Shown here in pieces: positions 18,191 to 27,400 of a stretch of DNA of 64,000 nt. Origin of the DNA: Gillisella vitis. Lineage in GTDB: Bacteria > Pseudomonadota > Alphaproteobacteria > Rhizobiales > Rhizobiaceae. A program made the translations under genes and the position numbers. The notes under the pieces are model-generated. The model saw only the letters and a program-made list of their open reading frames with translations, ran no database searches and was not told the DNA's origin. Numbering within the stretch: the stretch's first letter is position 1; each line of letters begins with the position of its first letter. Where the stretch lies: NCBI RefSeq assembly GCF_021559775.1, contig NZ_CP056047.1, positions 2,170,001 through 2,234,000 on the forward strand, read 5' to 3'.

Positions 18191-19341
18191 CATTGCATTT
18201 TTCAACTGCCGAATACGCCGCCCGGCTGGACCGCCTGACCGACAGGATGCGCGAACAGAAGCTGGATGCCATGCTGCTGTTTGCCCAGGAAAGCATGTAT
18301 TGGCTGACCGGCTATGACACGTTTGGCTATTGCTTTTTCCAGACGCTGGTGGTCAAGGCCGATGGCTCGATGACGCTCCTGACCCGTTCGGCGGATCTGC
18401 GTCAGGCCCGCCAGACCTCGACCATCGATAATATCCTGATCTGGGTTGACCGTACCAACGCCGATCCGACCAGCGACCTGAAGGATCTGCTCAACGATCT
18501 CGACCTGCTCGGCTGCCGGCTGGGCATCGAATACGACACCCATGGCATGACCGGACGGGTTGCTCGGCTGCTGGACAATCAATTGCTGAGCTTTGGTGAA
18601 TTGATCGACGCCTCGATGCTGGTCAGCGAATTGCGGCTGATCAAGAGCCCAGAGGAAATCGCTTATGTCGAAAAGGCCGCCAGCCTTGCCGATGACGCGC
18701 TGGATGCGGCCCTGCCGCTGATTTCAGCCGGGGGCGATGAAGCTGTCATTCTCGCTGCCATGCAGGGTGCGGTTTTTGCAGGCGGCGGTGATTATCCGGC
18801 TAATGAATTCATTATCGGCTCCGGCCAGGATGCGCTGCTGTGCCGCTACAAGGCAGGCCGCCGGACGCTGTCGGCCAATGACCAGCTGACACTGGAATGG
18901 GCCGGTGCTTCGGCCCATTACCATGCCGCGATGATGCGCACCGTGCTGGTCGGCGAACCATCGCCTCGCCACCGCGAACTTTATGCCGCCTGCCGGGAGG
19001 CGATCCAGGAAATCGAAACCGTGCTGCGGCCCGGCCATACATTCGGCGACGTGTTCGAGACCCATGCCAGAGTGCTGGACGAACGCGGCCTGACCCGCCA
19101 CCGGCTGAATGCCTGTGGCTATTCGCTGGGCGCCCGCTTCTCCCCGTCGTGGATGGAGCACCAGATGTTCCACATCGGCAATCCGCAGGAAATCCTGCCC
19201 AATATGTCGCTGTTCATCCACATGATCATCATGGATTCCGAACGCGAGACCGCGATGACGCTCGGCCACACTTATCTCACCACCGAAGGGGCGCCACGCG
19301 CGCTGTCGCGTCATCCGCTGGATCTGATCGTCAAGGCGTGA
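18187..19341 (+). CDS. M24 (creatinase/aminopeptidase P) fold protein without visible metal ligands
   Basis: The 384-residue protein has the two-domain M24 layout: an N-terminal creatinase-like domain (1-150) and a pita-bread domain starting at ELRLIKSPEEIAYVEKAASL. Xaa-Pro peptidases bind two metals through Asp, Asp, His, Glu, Glu. Here the matching places read LEWAG (236-240), HYHAAMMRT (244-252), ACGYSLG (309-315), FIHMII (343-348) and GHTYLTTEG, so none of the five ligands seems conserved. Creatinase is the known metal-free M24 hydrolase. I therefore call it creatinase-like, substrate unknown. It overlaps pgeF by four bases. Confidence 0.8.
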   Translation: MTLHFSTAEYAARLDRLTDRMREQKLDAMLLFAQESMYWLTGYDTFGYCFFQTLVVKADGSMTLLTRSADLRQARQTSTIDNILIWVDRTNADPTSDLKDLLNDLDLLGCRLGIEYDTHGMTGRVARLLDNQLLSFGELIDASMLVSELRLIKSPEEIAYVEKAASLADDALDAALPLISAGGDEAVILAAMQGAVFAGGGDYPANEFIIGSGQDALLCRYKAGRRTLSANDQLTLEWAGASAHYHAAMMRTVLVGEPSPRHRELYAACREAIQEIETVLRPGHTFGDVFETHARVLDERGLTRHRLNACGYSLGARFSPSWMEHQMFHIGNPQEILPNMSLFIHMIIMDSERETAMTLGHTYLTTEGAPRALSRHPLDLIVKA

Positions 19342-19481
19342 GCATCTTCGATGCCCTGACATCAAAGATGCGATTCTGTCGATAAAAGGCGACAGATGCG
19401 TCGCGTTTGAAGCAAAATTTAACGTTTTAGGAAGATAATCGCGGGATTCTCATACGAACGCAGCCGTTAAGGAGGCAGCCA

Positions 19482-20414
19482 ATGAGACGTCCCGCTTCCA
19501 GCATCGGCTCCGCGCTCGTTCTGGCCCTTGGTGGTCTGGCCAGCGCTGGCTTGGCCAGTACGGGTCTGGCCGGTTGCAGCGTCTCCGACACGCTGACGCC
19601 ACCCGTCGATGTCGGCACCAGCGGCTCGATCAGCAAGCCGCTGACCGGTGAAGACATGCAGACGGCCATGCGCCAGAATGAGGATGTCCCCCGCCGTCCG
19701 CATCGCCAGATGCGTGAGCAAGCGCCGGAACAGGCCTACTCCCCCTATCCGCAGCCGGAACAGCAGGCCCAGCCACAAAATTCGCTGGAAGACCAGGCGC
19801 AAGCCCTGCAAAACGGCTATAATCCTGTTGCCTCTGAGCCTCTGGACGGGCAGCCCCGCCGCCAGCAAAGCTGGCAGCAGCCCGAACGGCAACAGAACCG
19901 GATGCAGGAACAGGCCGGGTCATCGGTCAGCCAATCGGCGCCTGAAGAACAGACCGCTCTCGCGTCGCAAACCGATGAGGAGGCCGCCGCCCCCGCCTCG
20001 CCCGCACCTTCACAGCAAGCCTCGCTTGCACCGGCTGGCGATGCAGGACCGGACTCGATCCGGTTCCTGCCCATCATCGGCGCGCCAGTTGAGGCCGTGA
20101 CCCCGCTATCGCGGCAGTTAGGAGCCGAGGCCCGCGCTAAGGGCCTGATGATGCGCAGCTCCAGCGGCGAACAGGCCCACCATATCCTCAAAGGCTATTT
20201 TTCCGCCTATGGCGAAGGCGGCAAAATCACCGTCGTCTATGTCTGGGATATCCTCGACGCCAGCGGCAACCGCCTGCACCGCATCCAGGGCCAACAGACC
20301 GTGCCGGGCAAAGCCCAAGACCCCTGGGCCGCCGTCCCCGCCTCCGTCATGCAGATCATCGCCAACAAGACCCTCGACGAATATGTTGACTGGCGTGCGA
20401 AAAATACGGGGTGA
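19482..20414 (+). CDS. Lipoprotein with a Pro/Gln-rich linker, unknown function
   Basis: The 310-residue protein begins with a long signal peptide ending in the lipobox LAGC (Cys32), so it should be an Lgt substrate anchored in a membrane. Residues about 60-190 form a low-complexity Gln/Pro/Ala/Ser-rich linker. The C-terminal part (about 190-305) is a folded domain with SRQLGAEARAKGLMM, AHHILKGYFSAYGEGGK and a WDI-type strand, ending in EYVDWRAKN. AAGGAGG lies 7 bases before the ATG. This family is common beside pgeF/M24/prs in rhizobia but has no known function; it may deliver a domain across the periplasm. Confidence 0.85.
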   Translation: MRRPASSIGSALVLALGGLASAGLASTGLAGCSVSDTLTPPVDVGTSGSISKPLTGEDMQTAMRQNEDVPRRPHRQMREQAPEQAYSPYPQPEQQAQPQNSLEDQAQALQNGYNPVASEPLDGQPRRQQSWQQPERQQNRMQEQAGSSVSQSAPEEQTALASQTDEEAAAPASPAPSQQASLAPAGDAGPDSIRFLPIIGAPVEAVTPLSRQLGAEARAKGLMMRSSSGEQAHHILKGYFSAYGEGGKITVVYVWDILDASGNRLHRIQGQQTVPGKAQDPWAAVPASVMQIIANKTLDEYVDWRAKNTG

Positions 20415-20525
20415 CGGTGGAAATGGCCGCCTTCGTTTGGTTGGGAGTGAGGCGGTAGGGTGAGATGTTCAGGGCTCGGCTTTTAGTGCATTCTGGCCTT
20501 GCTCCCTATTTGTTCGAAGCAGACA

Positions 20526-21401
20526 TTATGTGCCTATAGCCCATTCCATGAGCGCGTTCTGTGCGTGCAGGAGGAATGCCTTTGCCTGCCTACTCTGGCA
20601 AGCATTGTGCTCCATCGCTTCTGCCGTAACCTCCTGATTTCTTGCCACGGGTGGGCAGGGCAGAAATATTGCGTTGCTCTTGCATTCGTTTAGAATTGAT
20701 CCGGTTACCTGATAATCGATCAATTCGCCATCACCAGCATCTGTCGGCCATGAATCTGTGATGATCACGTCTGCATCAAAGACATGACGGATATCCCGGC
20801 TGGCTTCGAAATTTGCGTTGATGAGCAACGGGTCAGTGACATGCCATCGGTCAGGATACACCTGCACAACGTCTATTGACATTGACTTAGAAGTCTCAAC
20901 CCAAGAGCGAAGGATATTGGCATCTGGAGCAATCCCAACGACTTTGAGGCCCTCCAGTGATCCCTTGACCTTCCTGACGTAGGCCAGATCGCCAAGGGTC
21001 TCGCATGGATGATTAGACTTCGTCCGAGCATTGATGACTGGAGCCCGCATTGTCGATGCAAGCTCCTTCAACGTGGCAAGTTCCTTTGTCCTAACGACAA
21101 GTAGGTCGAACCAATTGTCAAGATAACCAGCGAGGTCTGTGGTGGTTTCTCTGACGTTGAAGCTGATCGGCAGTTGAACGCCGATGCCGCCCATTGCCTT
21201 TACGCCAAGATCGAAGGCAGCGGTATTTCGCCACCCCGTATCATCAACGATGATGCCGACGTTTTTGCCCTTCAATGTTTGAGGCATGGTTCGGCTGTCC
21301 CAATGGGTAGCGAGTTGTTCAGCTCTTTCAATCAAACCTGCCAGGATATCGACCGGGAGAGAATGGAATTCGAGAAAATCTCTAGTGGACTGAAAATTCA
21401 T
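20526..21401 (-). CDS. Aspartate/ornithine carbamoyltransferase-family paralogue, atypical
   Basis: The product is about 291 residues. Clear family marks are NARTKSNHPCETLGDL (the HPCQxLADL carbamoyl-phosphate region), a Rossmann second domain (GLKVVGIAPDANILRSW) and LPCPPVARNQEVTAEAM, the counterpart of HCLPAxRGxEVxxE. The phosphate-binding STRTR loop is changed to TGWRNT. The Cys of LPCPP is present. GC is about 50% in sampled lines, below its neighbours, and the gene interrupts the lipoprotein-prs block. It could carbamoylate an unusual amine. Neither ATG (21413, 21401) has a good ribosome site, so the start is uncertain. Confidence 0.8.
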   Translation of the reverse strand: MNFQSTRDFLEFHSLPVDILAGLIERAEQLATHWDSRTMPQTLKGKNVGIIVDDTGWRNTAAFDLGVKAMGGIGVQLPISFNVRETTTDLAGYLDNWFDLLVVRTKELATLKELASTMRAPVINARTKSNHPCETLGDLAYVRKVKGSLEGLKVVGIAPDANILRSWVETSKSMSIDVVQVYPDRWHVTDPLLINANFEASRDIRHVFDADVIITDSWPTDAGDGELIDYQVTGSILNECKSNAIFLPCPPVARNQEVTAEAMEHNACQSRQAKAFLLHAQNALMEWAIGT

Positions 21402-21773
21402 GATAGCACCCATTTTTGAATCGAGAATAATTGCTGGTAAGATCGCGGACGACCATGGATATTCTCAAGGTATTCAGTTTGGGCGGTGGTGCAATGACCG
21501 CCCTTGGCCCATAATTACCAGCCCCATCAATCCAACTCATTTCCGCACCCACTCCAGGCACATATAGATCATCCCGTGCAGGAAAATCACTTCGTTTACG
21601 AATTTCCGTGAGAACTGTCGCAAACCACTTGCATTAAGGGGCAAGGGCGCTAAAAAGCCCGCATTGCAGCGCCGCGCATGAAACAAGTGTGCTGGGGTCG
21701 GTTGTAACAGTTTTAATCCGGTGTGTGATGCCCAGGCGGGGTCGCGCATCGGGATGCAAACAGGCGGGCACAA
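21402..21773. other. Intergenic region between the carbamoyltransferase paralogue and prs
   Basis: This 372-base region separates divergent genes and should carry both promoters. It is AT-rich near 21402-21480 and more GC-rich near prs. I see no coding frame with a ribosome site and no marked repeat. Confidence 0.4.
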
Positions 21774-22706
<933 letters not shown>

Positions 22707-23019
22707 TCGTCGCAACACGACTGCATTTCCATTCAGAAATGTGAAAAACAAAAAATAGAGCGTTTTCACATTTCGATGACAAACGGAAACGCTCTGCGCG
22801 TTTTGCGATCGCGCCTTATTTCCTTCGGTGTGTGAAGGACAGCTTTTTCACGTCGATGCATAGCTTTTCGGTCGAGCGGGAATTGAGCATCGAGTCTATG
22901 TGACATTCTACACAAAACACCTAATATCAAAACAGAATGGTTGCAGACCGCTATTCCATTGATGAAAGGTTGAGCTTCGGATACCCTTCTATTTGCATTG
23001 AAAAAATGGCTCGGACACC
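22707..23019. other. Intergenic region after prs with an imperfect palindromic repeat
   Basis: This 313-base gap contains the inverted repeat at 22757-22795 and otherwise AT-rich DNA. It must hold the promoter of the winged-helix gene at 23020. No further gene is seen. Confidence 0.4.
22757..22795. repeat. Inverted repeat (AGAGCGTTT...AAACGCTCT)
   Basis: AGAGCGTTT (22757-22765) pairs perfectly with AAACGCTCT (22787-22795) across a 21-base loop. Palindromes beginning with AGAGCGTTT are familiar as dispersed intergenic repeats in Rhizobiaceae; this copy has a degenerate centre. It could act as a weak terminator for prs. Confidence 0.6.
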
Positions 23020-23910
23020 ATGACCTGCACGCAAGCTCAAGACGATATTCCTGTACAGCAACCGAAGCACCAGGCCATGCCTTTCACATCCGGCGCCATG
23101 CTATCCCATCCGCGGATTCATCCGATCATCCGCCTACAGGCGGAGGCCTTTTTGAAACGGTTCGAGGAGCACCCTCAGATCGCCAGGGTTTTTGCCAGTC
23201 ACCAGCGCTGGCTTCTCGGACAGATTGCCCTGATGCAATATTTTGAGGCGGGCCAGATCCTGCCTGCCCGCTATTTCGACTTTGTCGAAGCCACTGGCGT
23301 GGCCAGCCGCAATACGGCAGACGCATTTCTGAAGGAAATGGAAACCTACGGCATCGCCCGCGAAACAACCACCACCGACCGGCGCAGCAGACCGCTTGTG
23401 CCGAGTGAGGCCAGTCTCGGCAGTGCGGCGGGCTGGATGGAAATCCATCTGCGAAGCCTGGACGGGTTTGACGATGGCGCACGGCTGCAAAACTTCGAGG
23501 CCAATGGCCGGGACATGAGCAAGCTGCATCCGCTTATCGCCTCCGCCTTCATGCAGACCCCTGAACTGCGCGAGCAGCCGAAGATTTTTGATCCCTTCGT
23601 CTGGTTGAACAACGGCAATATCATCATCGACTGGCTGATGGCCAAGAGCCAGGACACCGAGGCCGACGCTGAGCAGATTTTAATCGGCACCGTATCGATT
23701 CAGACCATGGCCGAGACATTCCACCTGTCTCGCTCGCACCTCACCCGCAAACTGCTGGATGCAGCAAACGCCGGGACCATTGGCTGGAAAGGACGGCGCG
23801 GGCGCTCGGAACTCTGGGTTTCCAACCAATTCCGGCGAGAATATGAAAGGGCGCAAACCGTCAAGCTCGAGATTATCGACGCCGCCTGCGCCAAATGCGG
23901 CTTGCTATAG
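23020..23910 (+). CDS. Protein with two winged-helix-like segments, probable transcriptional regulator
   Basis: I do not recognise a named family. The 296-residue protein has one helix-turn-helix-like segment at about residues 65-120 (RYFDFVEATGVASRNTADAF followed by a wing with TTTDRRSRPLVPSE). A second lies at about 230-265 (SIQTMAETFHLSRSHLTRKL, then GWKGRRGRSELWVS). The C-terminus contains a Cys pair (CAKCGLL). The first part resembles MarR-type wings. The start at 23020 has only a weak ribosome site, so an internal ATG such as the one in HQAMPF is possible. Neighbours give no clear target. Confidence 0.65.
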   Translation: MTCTQAQDDIPVQQPKHQAMPFTSGAMLSHPRIHPIIRLQAEAFLKRFEEHPQIARVFASHQRWLLGQIALMQYFEAGQILPARYFDFVEATGVASRNTADAFLKEMETYGIARETTTTDRRSRPLVPSEASLGSAAGWMEIHLRSLDGFDDGARLQNFEANGRDMSKLHPLIASAFMQTPELREQPKIFDPFVWLNNGNIIIDWLMAKSQDTEADAEQILIGTVSIQTMAETFHLSRSHLTRKLLDAANAGTIGWKGRRGRSELWVSNQFRREYERAQTVKLEIIDAACAKCGLL

Positions 23911-23936
23911 AGCGAGATGTCAACGCTTCGGCTAAA

Positions 23937-24314
23937 TTATGAGCGGGCAGGCAAGGCACAGACCTCACCCCCGAACAGCTTGGAGCGGGTCAGAAAGCGC
24001 TTTTCGCGGCCGTTATCCAGCGAAAACATGCCCCCTCGCCCCGGAACGACATCGATAATCAGTTGGGTATGTTTCCAGACTTCATACTGGCTTTGATGGA
24101 TATAGAAGGGCACGCCATCTATCTCGCCCAGCTTCACATCGGTATCCCCGACGATATAATCATCGACAGGATAACACATCGGCGATGACCCATCACAACA
24201 GCCCCCGGACTGATGAAACAGGATCTGCGGATGATCCCGGCGGATCTCGCCGATCAAATCGATGGCCGCCGCTGTCGCGACGACCCTTGGTTCACCGTCC
24301 AAAATCTTGTCCAT
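23937..24314 (-). CDS. DUF779 family protein of an aldehyde dehydrogenase operon
   Basis: The 125-residue protein carries the DUF779 core FHQSGGCCDGSSPMCYP (about residues 33-49), with three Cys that could bind metal, and the later DVVPGRGGMFSLD. DUF779 genes are regularly found next to acetaldehyde/NAD-dependent aldehyde dehydrogenases, but the biochemical role is unknown. Here it lies downstream of the aldehyde dehydrogenase on the same strand, 429 bases away; the space between is filled by two tandem hairpin elements. It is cytosolic, with no signal peptide. Confidence 0.85.
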   Translation of the reverse strand: MDKILDGEPRVVATAAAIDLIGEIRRDHPQILFHQSGGCCDGSSPMCYPVDDYIVGDTDVKLGEIDGVPFYIHQSQYEVWKHTQLIIDVVPGRGGMFSLDNGREKRFLTRSKLFGGEVCALPARS

Positions 24315-24743
24315 TGCTGCCTCGTTTCAAAATGAAAGAAGTCCGTCTTGGCTTCGCCCACTCTTGCCTCTGCCGCCACCTTCTCCCCGCTGGGGAGAAG
24401 AATGCAAGAACCGCGAGCCCTGCGAATTCGCATCAATCTATTAAAACGACGAACTCGACGGCTAAACCCGTCGAGATTCGCGGCTGGAGGTGGCGAAAAT
24501 GGTTATGTTCGAGAACCGGAGCGGAGCGTACATAAGTACGTGAGCACCGGAAGCGCAGAGCATGACCATTTGCAGCCCCTCCAGATGTGAATATCGGCGG
24601 GTTTAAACCCGATTGGAAATTCGCCCCACTGTGGCGAAAATGGCTTCCGGCGAGAACCAGCGCGGAGCGTACATTTAGTACGTGAGCACTGGAAGCGCAG
24701 GCGGAAGACATTTGCAGCCCAGCGGGGCGGATTTACAACGGGT
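24315..24743. other. Spacer between DUF779 and aldehyde dehydrogenase genes
   Basis: The 429 bases contain about 140 bases of unremarkable DNA next to the DUF779 start, a short perfect hairpin (CTCGACGG at 24454-24461 with CCGTCGAG at 24468-24475), and the two 143-bp palindromic elements described separately. Frames inside the elements are repeat artefacts. Confidence 0.6.
24463..24605. repeat. 143-bp palindromic element, copy 1
   Basis: The copy begins TAAACCCG and ends CGGGTTTA. Its ends form an imperfect inverted repeat of about 28 bases (TAAACCCGTCGAGATTCG... against ...TGTGAATATCGGCGGGTTTA). Nested inside are GGTTATG/CATGACC arms and a central GTAC-ATAA-GTAC core (24528-24539). It shares two bases with copy 2, producing the perfect palindrome CGGGTTTAAACCCG at 24598-24611. 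Confidence 0.8.
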
Positions 24744-24746
24744 TTA
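24604..24746. repeat. 143-bp palindromic element, copy 2
   Basis: This copy has the same length and orientation as copy 1, and they are most alike in GTGGCGAAAATGG, GCGGAGCGTACAT, AGTACGTGAGCAC, GGAAGCGCAG and CATTTGCAGCCC. The differing parts stay complementary within the copy (CTTCCG/CGGAAG; TTCGCCCCACT/AGCGGGGCGGA), so pairing is maintained. Its last bases (TTA at 24744-24746) are the stop codon of the aldehyde dehydrogenase read on the other strand. Confidence 0.8.
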
Positions 24747-26258
24747 GAAGAAGCCGAGAGCTTTGGGGCTATAACTCACCAGCATGTTCTTGGTCTGCTG
24801 ATAATGGTCCAGCATCATCTTGTGGGTCTCGCGGCCAATGCCCGATTGCTTGTAGCCGCCGAAGGCTGCGTGGGCGGGATAGGCGTGGTAGCAATTGGTC
24901 CAGACGCGTCCGGCCTGGATATTGCGACCGAAGCGGTAGCAGGTATTGGCATCGCGGCTCCAGACGCCGGCGCCCAAGCCATAGAGGGTGTCATTGGCGA
25001 TTTCCAGCGCCTCGGCTTCGTCCTTGAAGGTGGTGACGGAGACGACCGGGCCGAAGATTTCCTCCTGGAATACCCGCATCTTGTTATGACCCTTGAACAC
25101 GGTGGGCTTGACGTAATAGCCGCCCGCGAGATCACCGGACAGGGTATTGCGATGACCACCGGTCAGCACTTCGGCGCCTTCCTGACGACCGATATCCATA
25201 TAGGACAGGATCTTTTCGAGCTGCTCGCTGGAGGCCTGCGCGCCGATCATCGTGCCCATATCCAGAGGATCGCCCTGAACGATGGCCTCGACGCGCTTGA
25301 TGGCCTTTTCCATGAAGCGGTCATAGATCTTTTCATGGACGAGCGCCCGGCTGGGGCAAGTGCAGACTTCGCCCTGGTTAAGAGCAAACATCGCAAAGCC
25401 TTCCAGAGCCTTGTCGAGATAATCGTCATCTTCGCGCAGCACGTCCTCGAAGAAGATATTCGGCGATTTTCCGCCCAGTTCCAGCGTCACCGGAATGAGG
25501 TTCTGGCTGGCATATTGCATGATCAGCCGACCCGTCGAGGTCTCGCCGGTAAAGGCGATCTTGGCGATGCGCGGACTGGAGGCCAGCGGCTTGCCGGCTT
25601 CCAGGCCAAAGCCATTGACGATATTGAGCACGCCGGGTGGCAGGATGTCGCCAATCAATTCGGCCCAGACGAGAATTGAGGCGGGGGTCTGCTCGGCTGG
25701 CTTCAGCACAACGCAATTGCCAGCGGCAAGAGCGGGCGCCAGCTTCCAGGCGGCCATCAGGATCGGGAAGTTCCAGGGAATGATCTGGCCGACGACGCCA
25801 AGCGGCTCGTGGAAATGATAGGCGACCGTATCGTGATCGATTTCGCCGATCGAGCCTTCCTGAGCGCGCACGCAGGCAGCAAAATAGCGGAAATGATCGA
25901 CAGCCAGCGGAATATCGGCAGCCATGGTTTCACGCAGCGGCTTGCCATTGTCCCAAGTTTCGGCCCGGGCCAGAAGCTCCAGATTGCTTTCCATCCGGTC
26001 GGCAATCCGGTTCAGCATATTGGCGCGCTCGGCAACCGGGGTCTTGCCCCATTTGTCCTTGGCGGCATGGGCGGCGTCCAGTGCCAGATTGATGTCGCGC
26101 TCATCGGAGCGGGCGATATCGCACAGCTTGCCGCCGGTGACCGGGGTGGTGTTTTCAAAATACCGGCCGCCCACCGGCTCACGCCAGTCGCCACCGATGA
26201 AATTGCCGTATTTCAGCTTGAACGGGGTGCTTGCCGTGGTTTGAACCTGAATGTTCAT
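24744..26258 (-). CDS. NAD-dependent aldehyde dehydrogenase (acetaldehyde-type)
   Basis: The 504-residue protein is a standard [24 protein letters not shown] (oxyanion Asn and cofactor site), [21 protein letters not shown] with general-base Glu260, and [11 protein letters not shown] with nucleophile Cys299. Its length and the adjacent DUF779 gene fit the AldB/ExaC/AcoD group that oxidises acetaldehyde and similar aldehydes to acids. It is cytosolic. GGGAGGAT precedes the ATG at 26258. The upstream region carries a GTGTC-GACAC type inverted repeat and the AcoR-like regulator gene, so induction by aldehyde or alcohol is likely. The symbol cannot be fixed between aldB, exaC and acoD. Confidence 0.93.
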   Translation of the reverse strand: MNIQVQTTASTPFKLKYGNFIGGDWREPVGGRYFENTTPVTGGKLCDIARSDERDINLALDAAHAAKDKWGKTPVAERANMLNRIADRMESNLELLARAETWDNGKPLRETMAADIPLAVDHFRYFAACVRAQEGSIGEIDHDTVAYHFHEPLGVVGQIIPWNFPILMAAWKLAPALAAGNCVVLKPAEQTPASILVWAELIGDILPPGVLNIVNGFGLEAGKPLASSPRIAKIAFTGETSTGRLIMQYASQNLIPVTLELGGKSPNIFFEDVLREDDDYLDKALEGFAMFALNQGEVCTCPSRALVHEKIYDRFMEKAIKRVEAIVQGDPLDMGTMIGAQASSEQLEKILSYMDIGRQEGAEVLTGGHRNTLSGDLAGGYYVKPTVFKGHNKMRVFQEEIFGPVVSVTTFKDEAEALEIANDTLYGLGAGVWSRDANTCYRFGRNIQAGRVWTNCYHAYPAHAAFGGYKQSGIGRETHKMMLDHYQQTKNMLVSYSPKALGFF

Positions 26259-26409
26259 CTCTCATCCTCCCTGATGAAGGTTCCTGTGGTGACGTTTGTC
26301 CTTGGGGAAAACCGGTCCTCCACTTTTCCCTGACAAACTCCAGAACCGTAGTTGGAAGATGCACCCCGCTGCGGCCGGATACCAGTCAAGCTTCGCAATG
26401 CCGCAGCGC

Positions 26410-26435
26410 ACAGTGTCTCATCCGTGCGACACTGT
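26410..26435. promoter_or_regulatory. Candidate operator for the AcoR-like regulator
   Basis: ACAGTGTC (26410-26417) and GACACTGT (26428-26435) form a perfect 8-bp inverted repeat with 10 bases between. It lies 9 bases after the regulator's stop and about 150 bases upstream of the aldehyde dehydrogenase start, a suitable position for an upstream activator. AcoR-type Fis-domain proteins bind TGTC/GACA dyads, which supports the assignment by inference. Confidence 0.6.
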
Positions 26436-26443
26436 TGCGTGCA

Positions 26444-27400
26444 TTAGTGGATATTGAAACGCTTCATCTTGCGATGCAGAGTTGCGCGGCTGATGCCCAG
26501 CAATTGTGCCGCCTGGGAGACATTGCCTTTGGTACGCGACAGAACCCGACGCAGTGCAGCCCGCTCTGCTTCATGCAGGTCATCCCCCTCTTCCCCGCGC
26601 TTTTCCTTCAAGGCATCGGCAGCGGGCAAACCGGCGGCGATGGCCTGATCGTCGATCTGCAACGCCAACCGCGCTGCTCGCGTCGCGCCCAGAACCAGAT
26701 CGTCACCGTCAACCGCCAGCAACGCGGTGGGATTTGCGACAGTAGGGATCATGACGATGCGCGCGCCCGCAAAGGCCATACGAAACAGGTTGACCTCAAC
26801 ACGGAGTGCTGCATCGCGCACCGCCTGGGCGAGGATGGTCATCGACAGATCCGTCACATCATGGCGGCAAGTGGAAATGTCGAGCGCGGCGGCAATCTGG
26901 CCGCAATGGTCGCGGATTGGCGCCGTGGTGCAACTCAGCGCGATATTGGCAGAGAGAAAATGCTGGTCGCGGTGGATGATGACCGGGCGCTCGTCAGCCA
27001 GCGCCGTGCCGATGCCATTGGTGCCGACGCTGGCTTCGCTCCATTCCGTCTGCTGCCAAAGGCCAAGCCTTTGGAAATCCCGGTCGTCGCCAGCCGCGCT
27101 GCGCCGCTCAAGCACCACGCCATGGCTATCGGCCAGCACCAGGCAGCAACCGGAGCGCCCCATTGTCGAAAACAGCCGGTCCAGTTCCTCGGCGCTGGCG
27201 GCGATCAGGTGGTCCATGCGGCCACGCGCTTCACGGAAGGCCGTTTCGTCCAAAATCCGCGGGGTGCCTGCCTGTTCAGGGTCTAGCCCGTGGACATCAA
27301 GGCAACGCCGCCAGGAAGCGGCAATCGGCGAACTGGCCGCCTTCGATCCCTGCAACGCGGTCGAATAGACCGTATCGGCATGTTTATAACCGACGCTCAT
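26444..27400 (-). CDS. AcoR-like GAF-Fis transcriptional regulator lacking the AAA+ domain
   Basis: The 318-residue protein has the N-terminal AcoR region (SWRRCLDVHGLDPEQAG, about residues 30-46), a GAF sensor domain (about 70-200, with SVGTNGIGTALADERPV) and a C-terminal Fis-type helix-turn-helix (GNVSQAAQLLGISRATLHRK). AcoR itself has a sigma-54-activating AAA+ domain between these; here only about 90 residues join them, with no Walker A or GAFTGA motif. It must therefore act without direct sigma-54 remodelling. GGGAGGAG precedes the ATG at 27400. It lies directly upstream of the aldehyde dehydrogenase gene on the same strand. Confidence 0.88.
   Translation of the reverse strand: MSVGYKHADTVYSTALQGSKAASSPIAASWRRCLDVHGLDPEQAGTPRILDETAFREARGRMDHLIAASAEELDRLFSTMGRSGCCLVLADSHGVVLERRSAAGDDRDFQRLGLWQQTEWSEASVGTNGIGTALADERPVIIHRDQHFLSANIALSCTTAPIRDHCGQIAAALDISTCRHDVTDLSMTILAQAVRDAALRVEVNLFRMAFAGARIVMIPTVANPTALLAVDGDDLVLGATRAARLALQIDDQAIAAGLPAADALKEKRGEEGDDLHEAERAALRRVLSRTKGNVSQAAQLLGISRATLHRKMKRFNIH

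Noticed and set aside
24433..24711. A 92-codon minus-strand frame covering both 143-bp elements
   Set aside because: It is made of the two repeat copies and reads internally repeated peptides; there is no ribosome site. The structure is explained by the palindromic elements.
26231..27286. A 351-codon plus-strand frame opposite the AcoR-like gene
   Set aside because: It is antisense to a GAF-Fis regulator with clear motifs and lacks any recognisable domain.
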